Source: Rhizoctonia solani (lineage: Eukaryota > Basidiomycota > Agaricomycetes > Cantharellales > Ceratobasidiaceae). Taken from it: a DNA stretch of 64,000 nucleotides. Below, in pieces: positions 12,157 through 24,400 of this stretch (the first letter of the stretch is position 1; the number at the start of each line of letters is the position of its first letter). Both the position numbers and the translations under genes were made by a program. The DNA is taken from the NCBI RefSeq assembly GCF_016906535.1, contig NC_057384.1:1178001-1242000 (forward strand), read 5' to 3'. The notes under the pieces were generated by a model that saw only the letters and a program-made list of their open reading frames with translations, did not search any database and was not told the origin of the DNA.

Positions 12157-12699
12157 ACTATACGATTGTGAGGATTGGTATGTAGTAACTCTTACAATGT
12201 CGAGCCAGTTATTCTGTTTCTATACATGCAAGTTAGTACACAAGCCTCGAGCAATAAGATAATTACGAATACAGATTCTGACTCGGATGTGAGCTTCAAA
12301 TTCACAAAATGGAGGTGTATATAGTTTCAAACCAACACTGGGCATTCTCAATACTGAAAAGTGTAGAAATCTCAAGTTTCGCACTTTTGAAGAGCTAGAG
12401 TGTTTCACAAACAAATCATACTAACCCATCTTGCTCTTAATTTCTTTCCTCGCCTTCTCTGTAAGGCTGCTCGAGCACTCGACGAATCTATGGGCCAGAA
12501 CTACTAAAGAGCTATCAATTATCAATAAACCAGTAAGTGTAAAGGAAATACCCCACGCGCCAAGGCTATATCTTTATCCAATCACGTGATATTGGCAGGT
12601 CGGTACCTGGATGCTGTGCCCAGTGTTTAGCGCTCAGGTCTTCCAAACCTTGACGGCTCGGTCATTCTGCGTTCCCCCTCCACCGTTCCCTCCGCCGCG
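12157..12699. other. intergenic region
   Basis: About 540 bp without a supported gene, serving as 3' region of the small unknown gene and promoter of the Hsp70-like gene. There is a TC-rich stretch shortly before the ATG at 12700, common in fungal promoters. Confidence 0.4.
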
Positions 12700-15657
12700 A
12701 TGTCGTGCTGTGGTACCCCGCGTACTGACCCCCCAAAAAACAACGAAAAACCGCTTCCTATTCCACAAGATGGGATTATCAACCAACAGCCGATGCACCA
12801 TATGGGGATGATGGCAGCCCCCGGTCCCAATATGCACCATCCTCAGCCAATGGCACCTGCGATGGCGTATCAACCACAGCGACAAAGCACGTTTGGGACA
12901 GCTGGGTTCCAGAATGCGATGGGAGGATCACCGGGTCAGTTTGGTCAGCAGCCGCAGTTTGACGCTGCAACGCTCAACAATTCGATGCACGGCAAAGACC
13001 CCACTACATCTTCCTTCCGCACGAGCACAATTTCACCATCTGTCCCATACCAAAACGGCATGATGAGTCCGCCCTTGCCTCCTATGAGCCCACCGTTCTC
13101 GATGAGTGCGACTCCCCAGGTTATGAACTATACCCTGCCTTCGAGCGATGAAGGCAAGCTGAGCGTATCTATCGATTTTGGAACCACCTTTTCGGGTGTC
13201 GTGAGTGCATTACTCGTCCATGGCATTTCATTACTCATCCATGTTATTCATTTCTGCTAGGCATACGGCTCATCCCGCATCGCAGGTGGAAAAGTCCAAC
13301 AGATCCTTCAATGGCCAGGATCGTTCGAGAATTTCCGCAAGATACCGACGTGTCTGTTGTATGGAGAGCAAGGAGAGGTACTCACTTGGGGATTGGAAGC
13401 CAAGGTACGTCCGAGTCCAACAAATGAGGCAGTGTAGTTAATACCGGTCTTGGTTCAGAATGCATCGCCTATCCCGGGCTCGTTCCGCTGCGAATGTAAG
13501 GTCTTGCCCATTTTTTTACGGAATCAATTGTGTTGACAGCCGGACAGGGTTCAAGTTGTTCCTCGAGCCCAAGAGTCTGCGTGAGGGAACAGTCGACTCG
13601 CGTCTGCCCGGTCTCCCCGTATGTATCTTCGTCTCCACTGCATTCCAACCATAAACGCTTACGCCCCGACTAGCCCGGCAAGAAGCCCATTGACGCAATC
13701 ATCGACTTTTTATCTTGCCTATGGAACTATGCTAAGCAACAAATCACACGTGAAATTGGAGCTGTTGCCGACTTGAGTACGTCCCCGACCAGGTTTCGGC
13801 CACTTGAGTTTGGGTTGGTTGCTTATGTGGTGGCGTATAGATTCGGCAGACGTATGGCTAACTGTTCCGGCTGCGTGGGACGCCAAAGGATGCGATATGA
13901 TGCGCGAAGCTGCAATTGCTGCAGGGCTCGTCCAGAACGCCTCTGCTACCAAGGGAACGGATAAGAACTGGAGGGAGCGATTGAGAATTATCACGTAGGT
14001 CCCTATTTCCACTCCTCACTCTCTCGAAAACTAACTCTCTCACAGGGAACCAGAAGCAGCAGCCGTGCATTGTGCATATCTAACCAATCTCCACCAACTT
14101 CGTCCTTCTCAGAACTTTATGATTTGCGATGCGGGAGGAGGAACAGTTGATCTTGCTATTTATAAGATTCTCGGAAGCCTGGAGAAACTCGAGATAGGGG
14201 AAGTGTGTGCACGGAGTGGGAAGAACTGCGGTAGCTTGTTCTTAGATCTGAGGTGAGTCGGCGAGACGTGTGGGGCCCTCTCTATTAGGGGACAAAAGCA
14301 GCAAGTGGAGCAGGTGCTGACGCACGACCGCAGGTTCCGAGATCTCGTCGCGCGAATGCTGGAGCGTCATCCGGCCCACACAGATAGCGCGAGTTTGGCG
14401 TATTTCCAGCATGCCTTTAGCGAGACGGATAAACTCACGTTCAGGGGCGAGGAAGATGACCGTGCGTCATGACTTTTTCTAAACGAGTTCGATGAGGCTA
14501 ATCAAGTGCGAATCACAGGCACGCCATTCCAATTCAATTGCTTCAACGTAGAGGATCCCGACGATGCTTCGGTCGGTTTGATCAATGGTGAACTGACAAT
14601 CCCAGGTGCATTGCTGCGTTCCGAGGCAAGTGCTTCCAGATGGTATAATTGATAATCGAGGAGTATTGACGACCCACGATCTCTAGGTGTTTGATCCTGT
14701 CGTCTCCGAAGTCCTCCAGTTGATCGAGGAGCAAATCTCCAAGTGCAACCAGCCGATCCATGCGCTTCTGCTCGTGGGTGGGTTTTCAGGGAGTGAATAC
14801 TTGTTCAAGCGGGTTGATGTAAGTCGCTGTCTCTACCGGTTTTCAATAAATGGGGTTAACTAAGATTGAACCGGAACAGCAACAATTCGGATCGCGCATT
14901 GGTGTCATTGCGCGACCCGCTGACGCGGACACTGCAACATGCCGTGGAGCCGCGAGATACGGACTTTCGAATCGGGCGCTGGTATCGAGTGTGATTGCGC
15001 CCAGGGCATATATTATGAAGGTTCGTCTTCCCTTGCCCTCCTTCCTCAGCTTATTGGATAGTTGAAATTAACATTTTATTTAATTACACAATAGGTCAAA
15101 TTACCCGCCGATCCAGAAGATTGGCAAAAGCGCCCGGCGTACATTACCACGAACAACGCCGGAATACACATCTGCGAGAACCGGCTACAGTACCTGGTTC
15201 AAAAGGGCGCGATCTTGCGCAAGGGTCAGCGAGTCAAGACCAAGTTTTGCAAGTTTTCTCAAGGACCACAGGGTATGTTTTTATCCATATCTCCATCTGG
15301 TACTGTTTATCTAATGCGAACTTTGGGTTAGACTCGACGTTTGTTGCGGTGCTGTATACATCCGAGAGCGAGCAGACTATGCGATACACCGACGAGGGCG
15401 AGACTTCCGAGCTGTGCAAATGGACCGTGGACTTGAGTACGCTTCCCAGTTTTGCAGAGCATGCCCGAATGGTTAGCATGACCGGATTCTACACCGGTGC
15501 GTCCTTTTGCTCGATAAAACCAACCACTATTTCTCTAATTTAATTTAATTTTACAGAATTCGAACTCGGACTCGAGTTGGATAGCGCAGAAGTCCGCGGT
15601 GTCTTGCTTTACAACGGGGAAGAATGGGGTCGAGTCGTTTTTGAATTCTTGAACTAG
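12700..15657 (+). CDS. Hsp70-like (HSPA12-type) ATPase with a low-complexity N-terminal extension
   Basis: Fourteen exons: 12700-13200, 13261-13404, 13459-13495, 13548-13618, 13674-13776, 13841-13994, 14046-14252, 14334-14461, 14519-14625, 14687-14818, 14880-15020, 15095-15272, 15332-15496, 15557-15657. They sum to 722 residues with every junction in frame. Residues 1-150 are Met/Pro/Gln/Gly-rich and begin MSCCGTP. The actin-fold ATPase follows: phosphate-1 loop SIDFGTTFSGVAYGS (about residues 154-171), connect motif LTVPAAWD, phosphate-2 loop CDAGGGTVDLAIYK, and adenosine motif LLVGGFSGSEYLF. There is no classical C-terminal EEVD, as expected for the HSPA12 group. Intron 9 (14626-14686) uses a GC donor (GAG/GCAAGT). 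It probably acts as a cytosolic ATP-dependent chaperone-like protein; substrates are unknown. Paralogues of this type are numerous in agaricomycetes. Confidence 0.92.
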
Positions 15658-15682
15658 GTCTTTCCGATTATTGTTTTTTTTC

Positions 15683-15696
15683 GGGGGGGGGGGGGG
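15683..15696 (+). repeat. 14-G homopolymer
   Basis: A run of fourteen G directly 25 bp after the stop codon of the Hsp70-like gene, in its presumed 3' UTR. It could form a G-quadruplex in the transcript, or could be miscounted in assembly. Confidence 0.8.
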
Positions 15697-16149
15697 ATGC
15701 TGATGGGGAGTGATGGTATACCCCGTACACGCACGATTTCTCTTGATTTATGTGTTCTTTCTTGTTATCGTTGTTGCCGACTTGGTTTTCTCTTTGGTTA
15801 GGGTTTGGAGGGTGGTGATGACTTTGTAATGGACTTGTATGCGATGTGTGATGCCTGCAATACTATGCTGTTGTGCTTTTTATTTGTTTATTTCTGTTAG
15901 ACAAGAAGTCCCGCAGGGTTGGTCATATACAGTACCATATAATCCCGTGAATTACCTGCCGTTCGGGATAAAAAGACTTGTCAATGGTGGCGGCTTGAGA
16001 AAGTCGGCCCGTTTAGCATATATCTAGATCGTTGACATGATAATTGCATACTCAAATCAGACGACAAGTGTTCAAATTAGTTACATGGAATTGCACATTT
16101 CTCTTCAGAAAAGAATGGCAAAACACCAACAACGCCAAGACACCCTACT

Positions 16150-17928
16150 TTACTCGATTTTTACTTTCAGAAGCTCATTCTCGTATTCAACCTTGCGTGC
16201 CATACTTTGGGGCCTATCGGTTTCGCTCACTGCGCTTGAATCAAGATAAAACGCAGTTAACGTGGTATCGGCTATAGCAGGGGACCCTGTCTTCAATTGT
16301 ATCATCACGAATAGGATCCCGGAGAGTGTGATAAGCGATTGTAAGCCGAGCCAGACGTAAACTCGCAACAAGTTTACCTGGGCTTGGGAGGCCAGAGGAG
16401 AGACGGCATAGGTTGTATTATGCTGAGGGAATCCTAATGTTGCTGCCGCTAGATGGTCTGTGAGTCCCATCCAAGCTGCGGAGTAAGTACGAGCAAGCGT
16501 TGCAGCGACACAGTCGTCAATTGATTTCCAAGCGGGAGACATGTGTTCCATCCTTTGCTCAAGAACCATTGTCGATACGGTCGCCATAAACCTTAATGAT
16601 TCACCCGTTAATAGGTCCTCGGATAATTCGAGTGTTGTATCATTTTGAACGGTCGCATAGGAAGAAAGGCGACAATTTCGGCAAATGCCTACTCCTGCAG
16701 TGAACGTGACCCATGCCAATCTAAAACATTCTGTTCCTTCTTGATAGATACCACGATTTGGACTGAGCTCAAAATTTACGACCAGATAAGTACCCCACTC
16801 TTGCGAACAATAGGTCCGGTTCTTTGTAGGGGAAGCAGAAGCAACATACTGCCACATAAGTCTTCTTTCCGAAACTTTTGACGATTTCAGCGTCTGATTA
16901 GACCAAACTGTATCCGGAACGAGTGCAATGGAGCCTAAAGTGCTCAAGGGACATTTTTCACTCGCCATCGTAATTATCAAGCATAAATCCTTATAACTGC
17001 GAATTGGGCTGATAGCGAGCACGGATTCTGGGTGGTCGATCCATTCTACGGATTGGACTCGAAAATATGGGATAGTAATATTTGTAACAACAACGCCAAC
17101 GTCCAAAACCGAGAACTCTGGGACAAAGCGCTTTAGCACTATATCACTTGTCTCGCGCTCCCAAGTTAGGAAGATGCGGGTGGACGCGTATTCAGCTGTC
17201 CATTCTCGGTGATGAAGGTTGACCCTTGATGACCATATAGGCCACCGACTGGTCTCCCCAACAAGGGGTGTGGAGATACTCACGTCGGATAGACGTTGTG
17301 CGGGATGATAGCCTGAAACCCATGTAATCGATCCTGTGAGGATGGGGGCGGCGATTTGGGGCGGCAACGTGATGAGAAGGATGCACCATACAATCCATCG
17401 GCCGTTTCGATGCGATGTCCCTCTTGATCCTCGTTCAATGGGCGCCGGGGCTATACCATACAAAATCAGGGTGCGCAGTTGCCTTGGCTTTAGACCATAG
17501 TTCTCCATCAGAATGAATGCGCAGCGCCAGCAAAGAGACCCAAGCCAACCAGCAGCAATTAGGCGAACGACAGCAACTAAAGCCGATATCAGGGTTGTTA
17601 TATCGGATTGTAACGGTGTAAAAGAAGTCCAAGGAACCATGGTACCGTCGTGTAACCGAACATTTGGCCTTCCTTCAGAAAAGTTGAAGTGTCGGGTATT
17701 AACGTAGGCAGCTATAAAAACAGCAACACATAAACTAATAATACCATGGGCGACCAAGGGACACAGTGTCTTGGTCCATGTCCAAAGTTTATTAGGCCTT
17801 TCTATTCTTTCGTTTGATATAAGAGACAATTCATTCTCCAGCAAATCTGGCCGTGTTATCCAGGGATCTTGTAGCCCCTTGGTACCTGGTTGGCGAGGTT
17901 GCTTGAGGGGTAGGTCACACAAACTCAT
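16150..17928 (-). CDS. four-TM membrane protein with large extracellular loop, unknown function
   Basis: A single exon of 592 residues starting at the ATG at 17928 (MSLCDLPLKQ); the upstream in-frame extension has no ATG. Hydrophobic helices occur around residues 60-80 (LVAHGIISLCVAVFIAAYV), 110-140 (ISALVAVVRLIAAGWLGSLC), 180-205 (WIVWCILLITLPPQIAAPIL) and near the C-terminus (LQSLITLSGILFVMIQL). The 300-residue loop between helices 3 and 4 carries several Cys and N-glycosylation sequons (NITI, NRTY, NDTT, NTTY), so it is probably outside the cell. No enzyme motif is seen. It resembles multi-copy agaricomycete membrane proteins that have no assigned function. The adjacent genes do not suggest a pathway. 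Confidence 0.8.
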   Translation of the reverse strand: MSLCDLPLKQPRQPGTKGLQDPWITRPDLLENELSLISNERIERPNKLWTWTKTLCPLVAHGIISLCVAVFIAAYVNTRHFNFSEGRPNVRLHDGTMVPWTSFTPLQSDITTLISALVAVVRLIAAGWLGSLCWRCAFILMENYGLKPRQLRTLILYGIAPAPIERGSRGTSHRNGRWIVWCILLITLPPQIAAPILTGSITWVSGYHPAQRLSDVSISTPLVGETSRWPIWSSRVNLHHREWTAEYASTRIFLTWERETSDIVLKRFVPEFSVLDVGVVVTNITIPYFRVQSVEWIDHPESVLAISPIRSYKDLCLIITMASEKCPLSTLGSIALVPDTVWSNQTLKSSKVSERRLMWQYVASASPTKNRTYCSQEWGTYLVVNFELSPNRGIYQEGTECFRLAWVTFTAGVGICRNCRLSSYATVQNDTTLELSEDLLTGESLRFMATVSTMVLEQRMEHMSPAWKSIDDCVAATLARTYSAAWMGLTDHLAAATLGFPQHNTTYAVSPLASQAQVNLLRVYVWLGLQSLITLSGILFVMIQLKTGSPAIADTTLTAFYLDSSAVSETDRPQSMARKVEYENELLKVKIE

Positions 17929-18182
17929 TATTCCGGTCAAGTTCAACCTTATTGCTGAAATATAAGCTTAGAGGTTTGCGACTTAAGTTATCCACTAGCA
18001 ATATAATAAGCCTTGCTGCAGGTGTGTTTCTATTTCCTAGTACATTCCTTCGACTCTACAAGTTGATTACAAAGCACCAACTCGTTACTCGATAGCTCAT
18101 CTTGGAGGTATAGGTGCACGTGTGCTCCAAATTTTGTTATCTCTACATCTAGATCTACCATCGTTCTTGATATCCTACCAGC

Positions 18183-20110
18183 ATGACCACACCAAATGTA
18201 AGTTGAACTCAGAATTGTCGCACACGCCTGATAAATCAAGCAGTTCTGCCTAGCAATCGGAATCCGCTGTGAAAACGTGGGAGGAGGCCAGTGCATTACT
18301 CTTATCCGCGTTTGACGCCTATGCGCTTGCGTCTGCCGACCTGGGTGCCGAGTCATCGATTAGCGGTGCTAATCCTAGCGAATTTTCGCCCAAGATCGAT
18401 TCCATCCTTGAAACAGTGGATACAGCCATATTAAACCAATTGCCCAAGATATCCACTAACCTCAAAAAGCAAAGGAACAAGCTCGTATCGCCAACATCTC
18501 ATCTCCCTGAAGAGATCCTTTCAGAGATATTCAGAATCTTTGTATTTGATCCAAGTCTAGATGCAACCATCCCCTTAGATATGGAGGCAAGTGTGCGCCT
18601 CATATATAGCCGCCTAGGTACTCTTTGCACTGTGAGCTCTACGTGGAGGGATATCCTGAATGCTAGAGGGAGGTTTTGGTCGGTTATACCCATGATTGAA
18701 GTTCGGTCCACTGATCCCATCACAAGGTTGGAACCCTACGAGCGAAGTTTTCACAATGCTAGAGACGCCCCACTACATCTTGCGGCAACTATTGATCACC
18801 ATACATACAAGGACACTCTCAAGGCCATATCCGAGCATGGACTACGTCTCCGAACAGCCAACTTCATGATCAACTATATCAACTTGAAGCTAGCTAGGGG
18901 GTTTATTAAAAAGCTGATGCGTTACAATATCGGAGTATTCTCAGAATTATCCATCATGCATTATTATGTGCCTTACGTGGCTCCTTGCGACAACAGCGAC
19001 TACGATGGTTATAATGATTACAATAATTATGAACCCGAACCGGGGTTGCCTACGGAAGATGACTTCATCTTTCCACACGACTCTCCTGAGCACACTTCAT
19101 TCGCACAATTTTTAGGATCTCTGACGGCCTTCCGTATAAGCAATGTTCTCTTCCACTGGGACAATATTGCCTTCTCGTCTCGGCTTGTTGAACTTCGGAT
19201 GCAGGAGGTTAATTTGGGGTATGATGATGCAATTATCCTCTTCCTAAAGGCCCTTTCTTCTGCCTCGCAGCTACGCGACCTCAAGATCATCGCGGTCGAT
19301 ACTTTTCACAAGCCCAGCATAACCACCAGAGTCGACACACATTCCATTACGTTCCCGAATCTTCAGAGGCTACTAGTCAAGGAGCTATACTTCAACACTT
19401 TCCAAATCATAGTTTCGATGATTTCTCCTTTACATCCCCTTGTCCTCTCATTCAACTACAAAATCACCCGGATCAATAAGTTGGATGATGATGATGTGAT
19501 CAATATTAACCCAAACTTTCTCGAGGACGCGGAAGCCGATATCCAGAACGCAGATATGAATATTGCCAATAACAACAATGGTCCCACCGATCCTATGGAA
19601 TTATGGGACGCTTTGGGGCCTATCCAAGTCGAGACGTTAAGGTTACCAGGCACATTTACGAATGATTTGCCACCCCAAATTCGCAAAGCTATGAGGGCGA
19701 TGCCTGGACTATTAACACTCGAGGTAGAGAATGTCGACTTTACCGCAAGCCCTGATGAACACGGCCGACATTGCCACTCGGACGCCCTGAACCGATCCAA
19801 CAAGTTCGAATCGGATCCCGAAGATCCCGAAGGCAAACCATTCCCAGCACTCGAAAAGCTTCGTTTGACTAGAGTTATAGTCGATGACAGCACAGCTTTT
19901 CGGGAGATGGTAACCAGTCACCCTCTTCGTGAGCTTGTTATTGGGGGTAGAATACGCCTGAGCGATTCGCATGGGACAAATTCTCTCCAGCCGATCCATG
20001 AAGACAGTGATCTAGTGAGATGGCTGAGAGGCGTGGTACCGGATGTTCGCGTGGTTGATAGTGACTATCGCCTACCAGGGTTCTACGACGATGTATGGCA
20101 ACTATGGTAG
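18183..20110 (+). CDS. F-box protein
   Basis: Exon 1 is only 15 coding bases (18183-18197, MTTPN). A 56-nt intron (GTAAGT...GCCTAG) leads to exon 2 at 18254, which is otherwise one open frame; total 623 residues. The F-box lies near residues 85-135: SHLPEEILSEIFRIFVFDPS, then a spaced CTVSSTWRDILNARGRFWSV. After it comes a long alpha/beta region with repeated LRELxI-type strands typical of the substrate-binding part of agaricomycete F-box proteins. An acidic Asp/Tyr/Asn-rich insert occurs near residue 255 (DNSDYDGYNDYNNYEPEPG). Family knowledge says it recruits a substrate to an SCF ubiquitin ligase through Skp1. The substrate is unknown. These genes are highly expanded in this fungal group. 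Confidence 0.85.
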
Positions 20111-21469
20111 TTGTTGTGCACCCTCTGTATGCGAGTGGACGTGATCAGACTCAGCTTTCGCAAATGTTTCTTACTGTGCATTTGTATGTCTGCATTATTT
20201 GTACAGTTCTCGCCCCTCACACAAAATGGCGCATTTATTCAAACTTGTTTGCTTCTGAGATCCATCAGTCAAATAAACCTGGGTCGGAGGCAATTCCAGA
20301 GCATGGGGAGGTATCACAGAAACATCTGGCTATTGTAGCTGATGAGCGCACTGCTCATAACCGTAGCAAGCTGTTCCCAGCCCATCCAGCCCTGTGTCTG
20401 GCTTTGCGCCCGAGTTTATCGCCTAACGCGCCGTTTCACGCCAGCCAGTGGTGCTATATCAATCTGGCCTCCTATACAGCTCGCTGCTTATAGGAGTGAC
20501 CTACCAATGGATCGTCCTCGAGCAGTGATGGACCTGCCAGTCTCGCTCAGAACGCAGCATATGCTGCTTTGACGTCCTGGGTCCGGTTCTGCCACAATGT
20601 GATACTGGACTACCAAGTGGCACAAGATGCATAGCACAGTATGGCCCAATCAGCGTTCTGCTTCCGCTCACCCGGTCGTGGCGCTGATTTGTTAGACTGG
20701 TTCGTCGATCACCAGTACCAGTGCCTCGATCAAGTTCGCCATATTCGAATTTCAAATACTCAAAGCCTGTGATCGGGAACTCGACCTGGACGACGCGATG
20801 TCACCAGCCCAATGAACATCCGTGAAATGCAGATGTCGTTTCACTCTCATACTCATATCATCTCTCCAATATATGTCCGCATTGTGAATTTATGTATACG
20901 GAGCTGTAGAGCTGATAGAGCGCTCGAGGCAAATAGGTGAAAGTCGAGCGATTGGCAGACATTCCTCTCCCGAGTTTCATATCGACCAGATCACTTGCTC
21001 TGCGATCGTCTCTCTCATCGTGCCATATTTGCCCAGCCTCTCGACTCAATTGAACCGCCGAACTTGAGCGCTGGCTGTCGCGAGAACAGGTTGCGAAGCA
21101 CACCCGGCGCCGACTGCACCGTCCCGGCGTTTTGGATTCCCATACGGTGCATGTCGTCAGCTACGACCCAAGCCACGTCGGTTGCGGTATTATTAACGAT
21201 GAAATATATCACACCCAAGGAGAGGAGTTTTTCTTACTTCATTGTAGTCAAGCGGATGTGAATGCGTCAACCCAGTCGGGGTACTCGTCCATGGTACGTG
21301 ATACGACTCATGACAGAATACCATTAAGCTCACACTCCATAGCAATACATCATTCGACTATATATATACCCCATCTTCTGACCTTCCACAACGCCGACCT
21401 ACTCGTGCCCTACGCCTTCCATTCGACCCTGGTCGCTCGGCTCCGACACGGGCGACAGCCACATATCTG
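20111..21469. other. intergenic region, no supported gene
   Basis: About 1.36 kb between two convergent genes (F-box plus, DUF6535 minus). Short frames on both strands lack motifs. A TATATATACCCC stretch near 21,360 resembles a TATA element, but no gene follows it in either direction. I see nothing further. Confidence 0.45.
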
Positions 21470-24400
21470 CTAGTCTTCCAAGGTCAATCGACAGCACTCA
21501 GCACTGATCGGAAGCTCTGACTCACATGGCGCATACTCCAGCACTTCTGGTGGAAGGCAATCCAGGCGCATTTCTTGGGTTGTGTCTTGGCCGTCTTTTG
21601 GTTCGCCATCTGGGGCTGCTGCAGCGGCACTCTCCGCAACCAAACCGTCGGCCGCACCCTCAGCTAGGGGCGCTTCCTGTTCCTGACCGCCTTGGTCGAC
21701 CTTCTGGCCTGACTCGGCTACTTTATCTTCGCAAGCCTTTTTTAAGTGCCGTAGAATGGTAAGCCAGGTCGTGGGAGGCTCGGACCCGGACGCCTCTGCT
21801 GTGCCTGGGCCATGGTCCCTTTCACGATTGACGTCGTAGTGAAGTATCATCCCATCCAGAATTTGACTGTCCAATACGCTCTGTGGACTTTGTTCGCGAA
21901 CCAGCCGTATTTTTTCGATCCAACTCTTAGTATACCCCATCCCATCGACATACTCAGGTACGTCCCCTTCAGGAGCACCTATCTGCCCAAGTATCGACGG
22001 TATATCCAGCGCTCTTGACCTTTTGTAGTAGGGGCATTTATCAAGTAGTGCCCATGCAAACCACCAGAGAAAGGACATGCAATGCGGGACAAGATCACTG
22101 GTATGTGATTGGATGGTATGTGATTGGATGGTGTGGTATGCGCGGATGTGAAGGTCGGATCGAATGATTGCGTCAATGGCTGAGTGCAGTGTATCTTCTG
22201 CGGGCTTCCACGGGTCAGATGAAGATCGATAATAATATGTTCTAGATACGCCTTGCGCAAAACTGAGCAGGCATATGGTGAGCTTCAGGCTGTTCGAGTC
22301 GTCGAGATACATCCTGACGTGGCTGGAAGACTCTCCATGTAATCCGAGAGCAGCTGTGGGCAGAGCATCACCTATCTCGAGCGTAACGTCATCAGCAGCA
22401 TGAGAGGACGCCATGATGGTTGGGGGAGCATTGTGAGTGTCTGAGAGCGTACCCGGGGCAATGAACTTGCTCAAAATTGCTATTGGATCTTGCGGCAGCT
22501 TCAGATATTCATGGAGATTATTAGTCCGGAGTATTTGATATTTGTCGTTATATAAGGCATCTATGATTGCCTTGGCATCGTCACTGTCTCCCGACTCTGA
22601 GCAGGTAAGCAATGCGCCAAGCAGTCCATAGAGCAACAGCTGATTGGAATCATCCCATCCATCATACTTTGGTCGTGTAGTGGTCAGGTCGATGTAGATC
22701 TTCCTGGCTTGCTTCGAGCAGGATGCACTATCTGGGGCAGCGCCTCCACCACCGTTATCATGCTTCGAAACGTACCCGATGGTCAATGCAACACCAATCA
22801 TACGACGTAGCTGCGTGTCCCCTCTGGAGGCCTTTATGTCAAGCAGCTTTATGAGTGGGGCAGGAGACTGGTCAGGGTCGTATAGGTAGGACTTTGCAAT
22901 GCCGTCGACTAAATGGGTGATATCTGAGGCGGAGAGGCCGGTCACCTCCTGCCTGATGATTTTTTCAACTAGTTCCCATTGTCGTTGTTTCTGGTTTCGC
23001 CGCTCATACCCTCTATACAAGTTGATGGGTAGGTGGAGCGAGAGGCTTCCCAACTCTTTCGAAGCTTCTTTGTACTCACTTCTGTCCCAACAATCTTCTA
23101 TAACCCTGAATACAAAACAAGAGATAGGCATTATTGAATTAGTATCATTAGAGGGGTGATAGGACCTACATATATAAATACTGGACAGCTTCTATACACC
23201 GTTCAGTTTGCTTGATCTCCTCTGTCTGGCTCATCATAGACAAGCACTGCGACTGTACTAGCACGCTTCTCCTCAGCTTCTTACTTTCGTCTCCATTAGA
23301 GTACATAGTGTTCACCCATGCAACCAGATCCGTGCTCAGCCGTGTCAACGTAGCTTCAAGTGCACCACATGTCTGGAGCGGGAGACGAGGCAGCCAGGGT
23401 TTGGCGCATAGAAGGGCCTGGAGAGCAGTGTCGACCGATTCTACATTCTCGCATTGAGCAATCATCCAGCCTAGCATGGAGCTCGTTGTGTCGTCCATGG
23501 GCGTGTTCTGGTGGTCTAGCTGGGATCTATCCTTCATGAAGCTATCGGATAGTTCTCCCAGACGTTCTCCAACCAACTTTATAGAATCCTTCCAGCAACC
23601 GTCGAACGAAAGCTGAGCAGCCCAGCAACGGAGACCTGACTTTTGATCTTCAGACTTCCGATTTGACCCTCGTGTTGGGCTTCCCTTCAAGCATCGCTTT
23701 ATCACTGCAAATGCAGCAACGAATGGAAGAGCTAGCAACCCAAATAACACGAGCACCGGCAAGAGCGCAGGCTCAGCCACTGTGTACCAGTATGGAAGGA
23801 ACAGCTTCATCACTCCGGTGGTGAACGGACAGTATCGGAAAAATAGAGGTAGGAGTAGCGTCACAAAGTAAAACACCCCCACAGCAGTGGTGGTCACCAC
23901 CACGGGAAGCGCAACCTGAGGGTTGATGTCCCACAGGTACAGCGACAGTCCCACCGCAAAGAGTACTGGAAGCAGTAAGATCAAGATCAGATTACGCATG
24001 CCAGTCGTAGTGTGCAACAATTTTGGATTGACTCACATAGGGCTGCGTGCATCATCAGCGGCAGCACGTTCAGTATCTCCTGCATCTTCCACTGCTCGAT
24101 GCCTTGCCATCGAAGCTGTCTGCGCCGCCCTTGTATCAGCATCGGCCCTGTTCTTGTGGCCATGAACTGGTAGCACCAGTCCTTTGCAACGATGGCGATC
24201 AGTGCGACAGCCACGCTCAGGCTAAGCGACGTGAACCAAAGGATGTTGACCTGGATAGCCGCGGCGGTTGGAGCAAAGTTGGACTGATCCATAGTCGGGA
24301 CGTCAGAGCTGTTATCAGAGTTCGTGGGTGATAGCGCCGCCAGGACGGCGGCTAGAGTGTGGGCGGATACCTCGGCATAGTCCGGCTTGAGATCCTTTGT

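Noticed and set aside
13201..13260. Read-through extension of exon 1 in the Hsp70-like gene
   Set aside because: GTGAGT...GCTAG is a normal 60-nt intron and its removal joins the phosphate-1 loop correctly.
22899..23159. Plus-strand frames inside the DUF6535 gene
   Set aside because: Shadows of the minus-strand exons.
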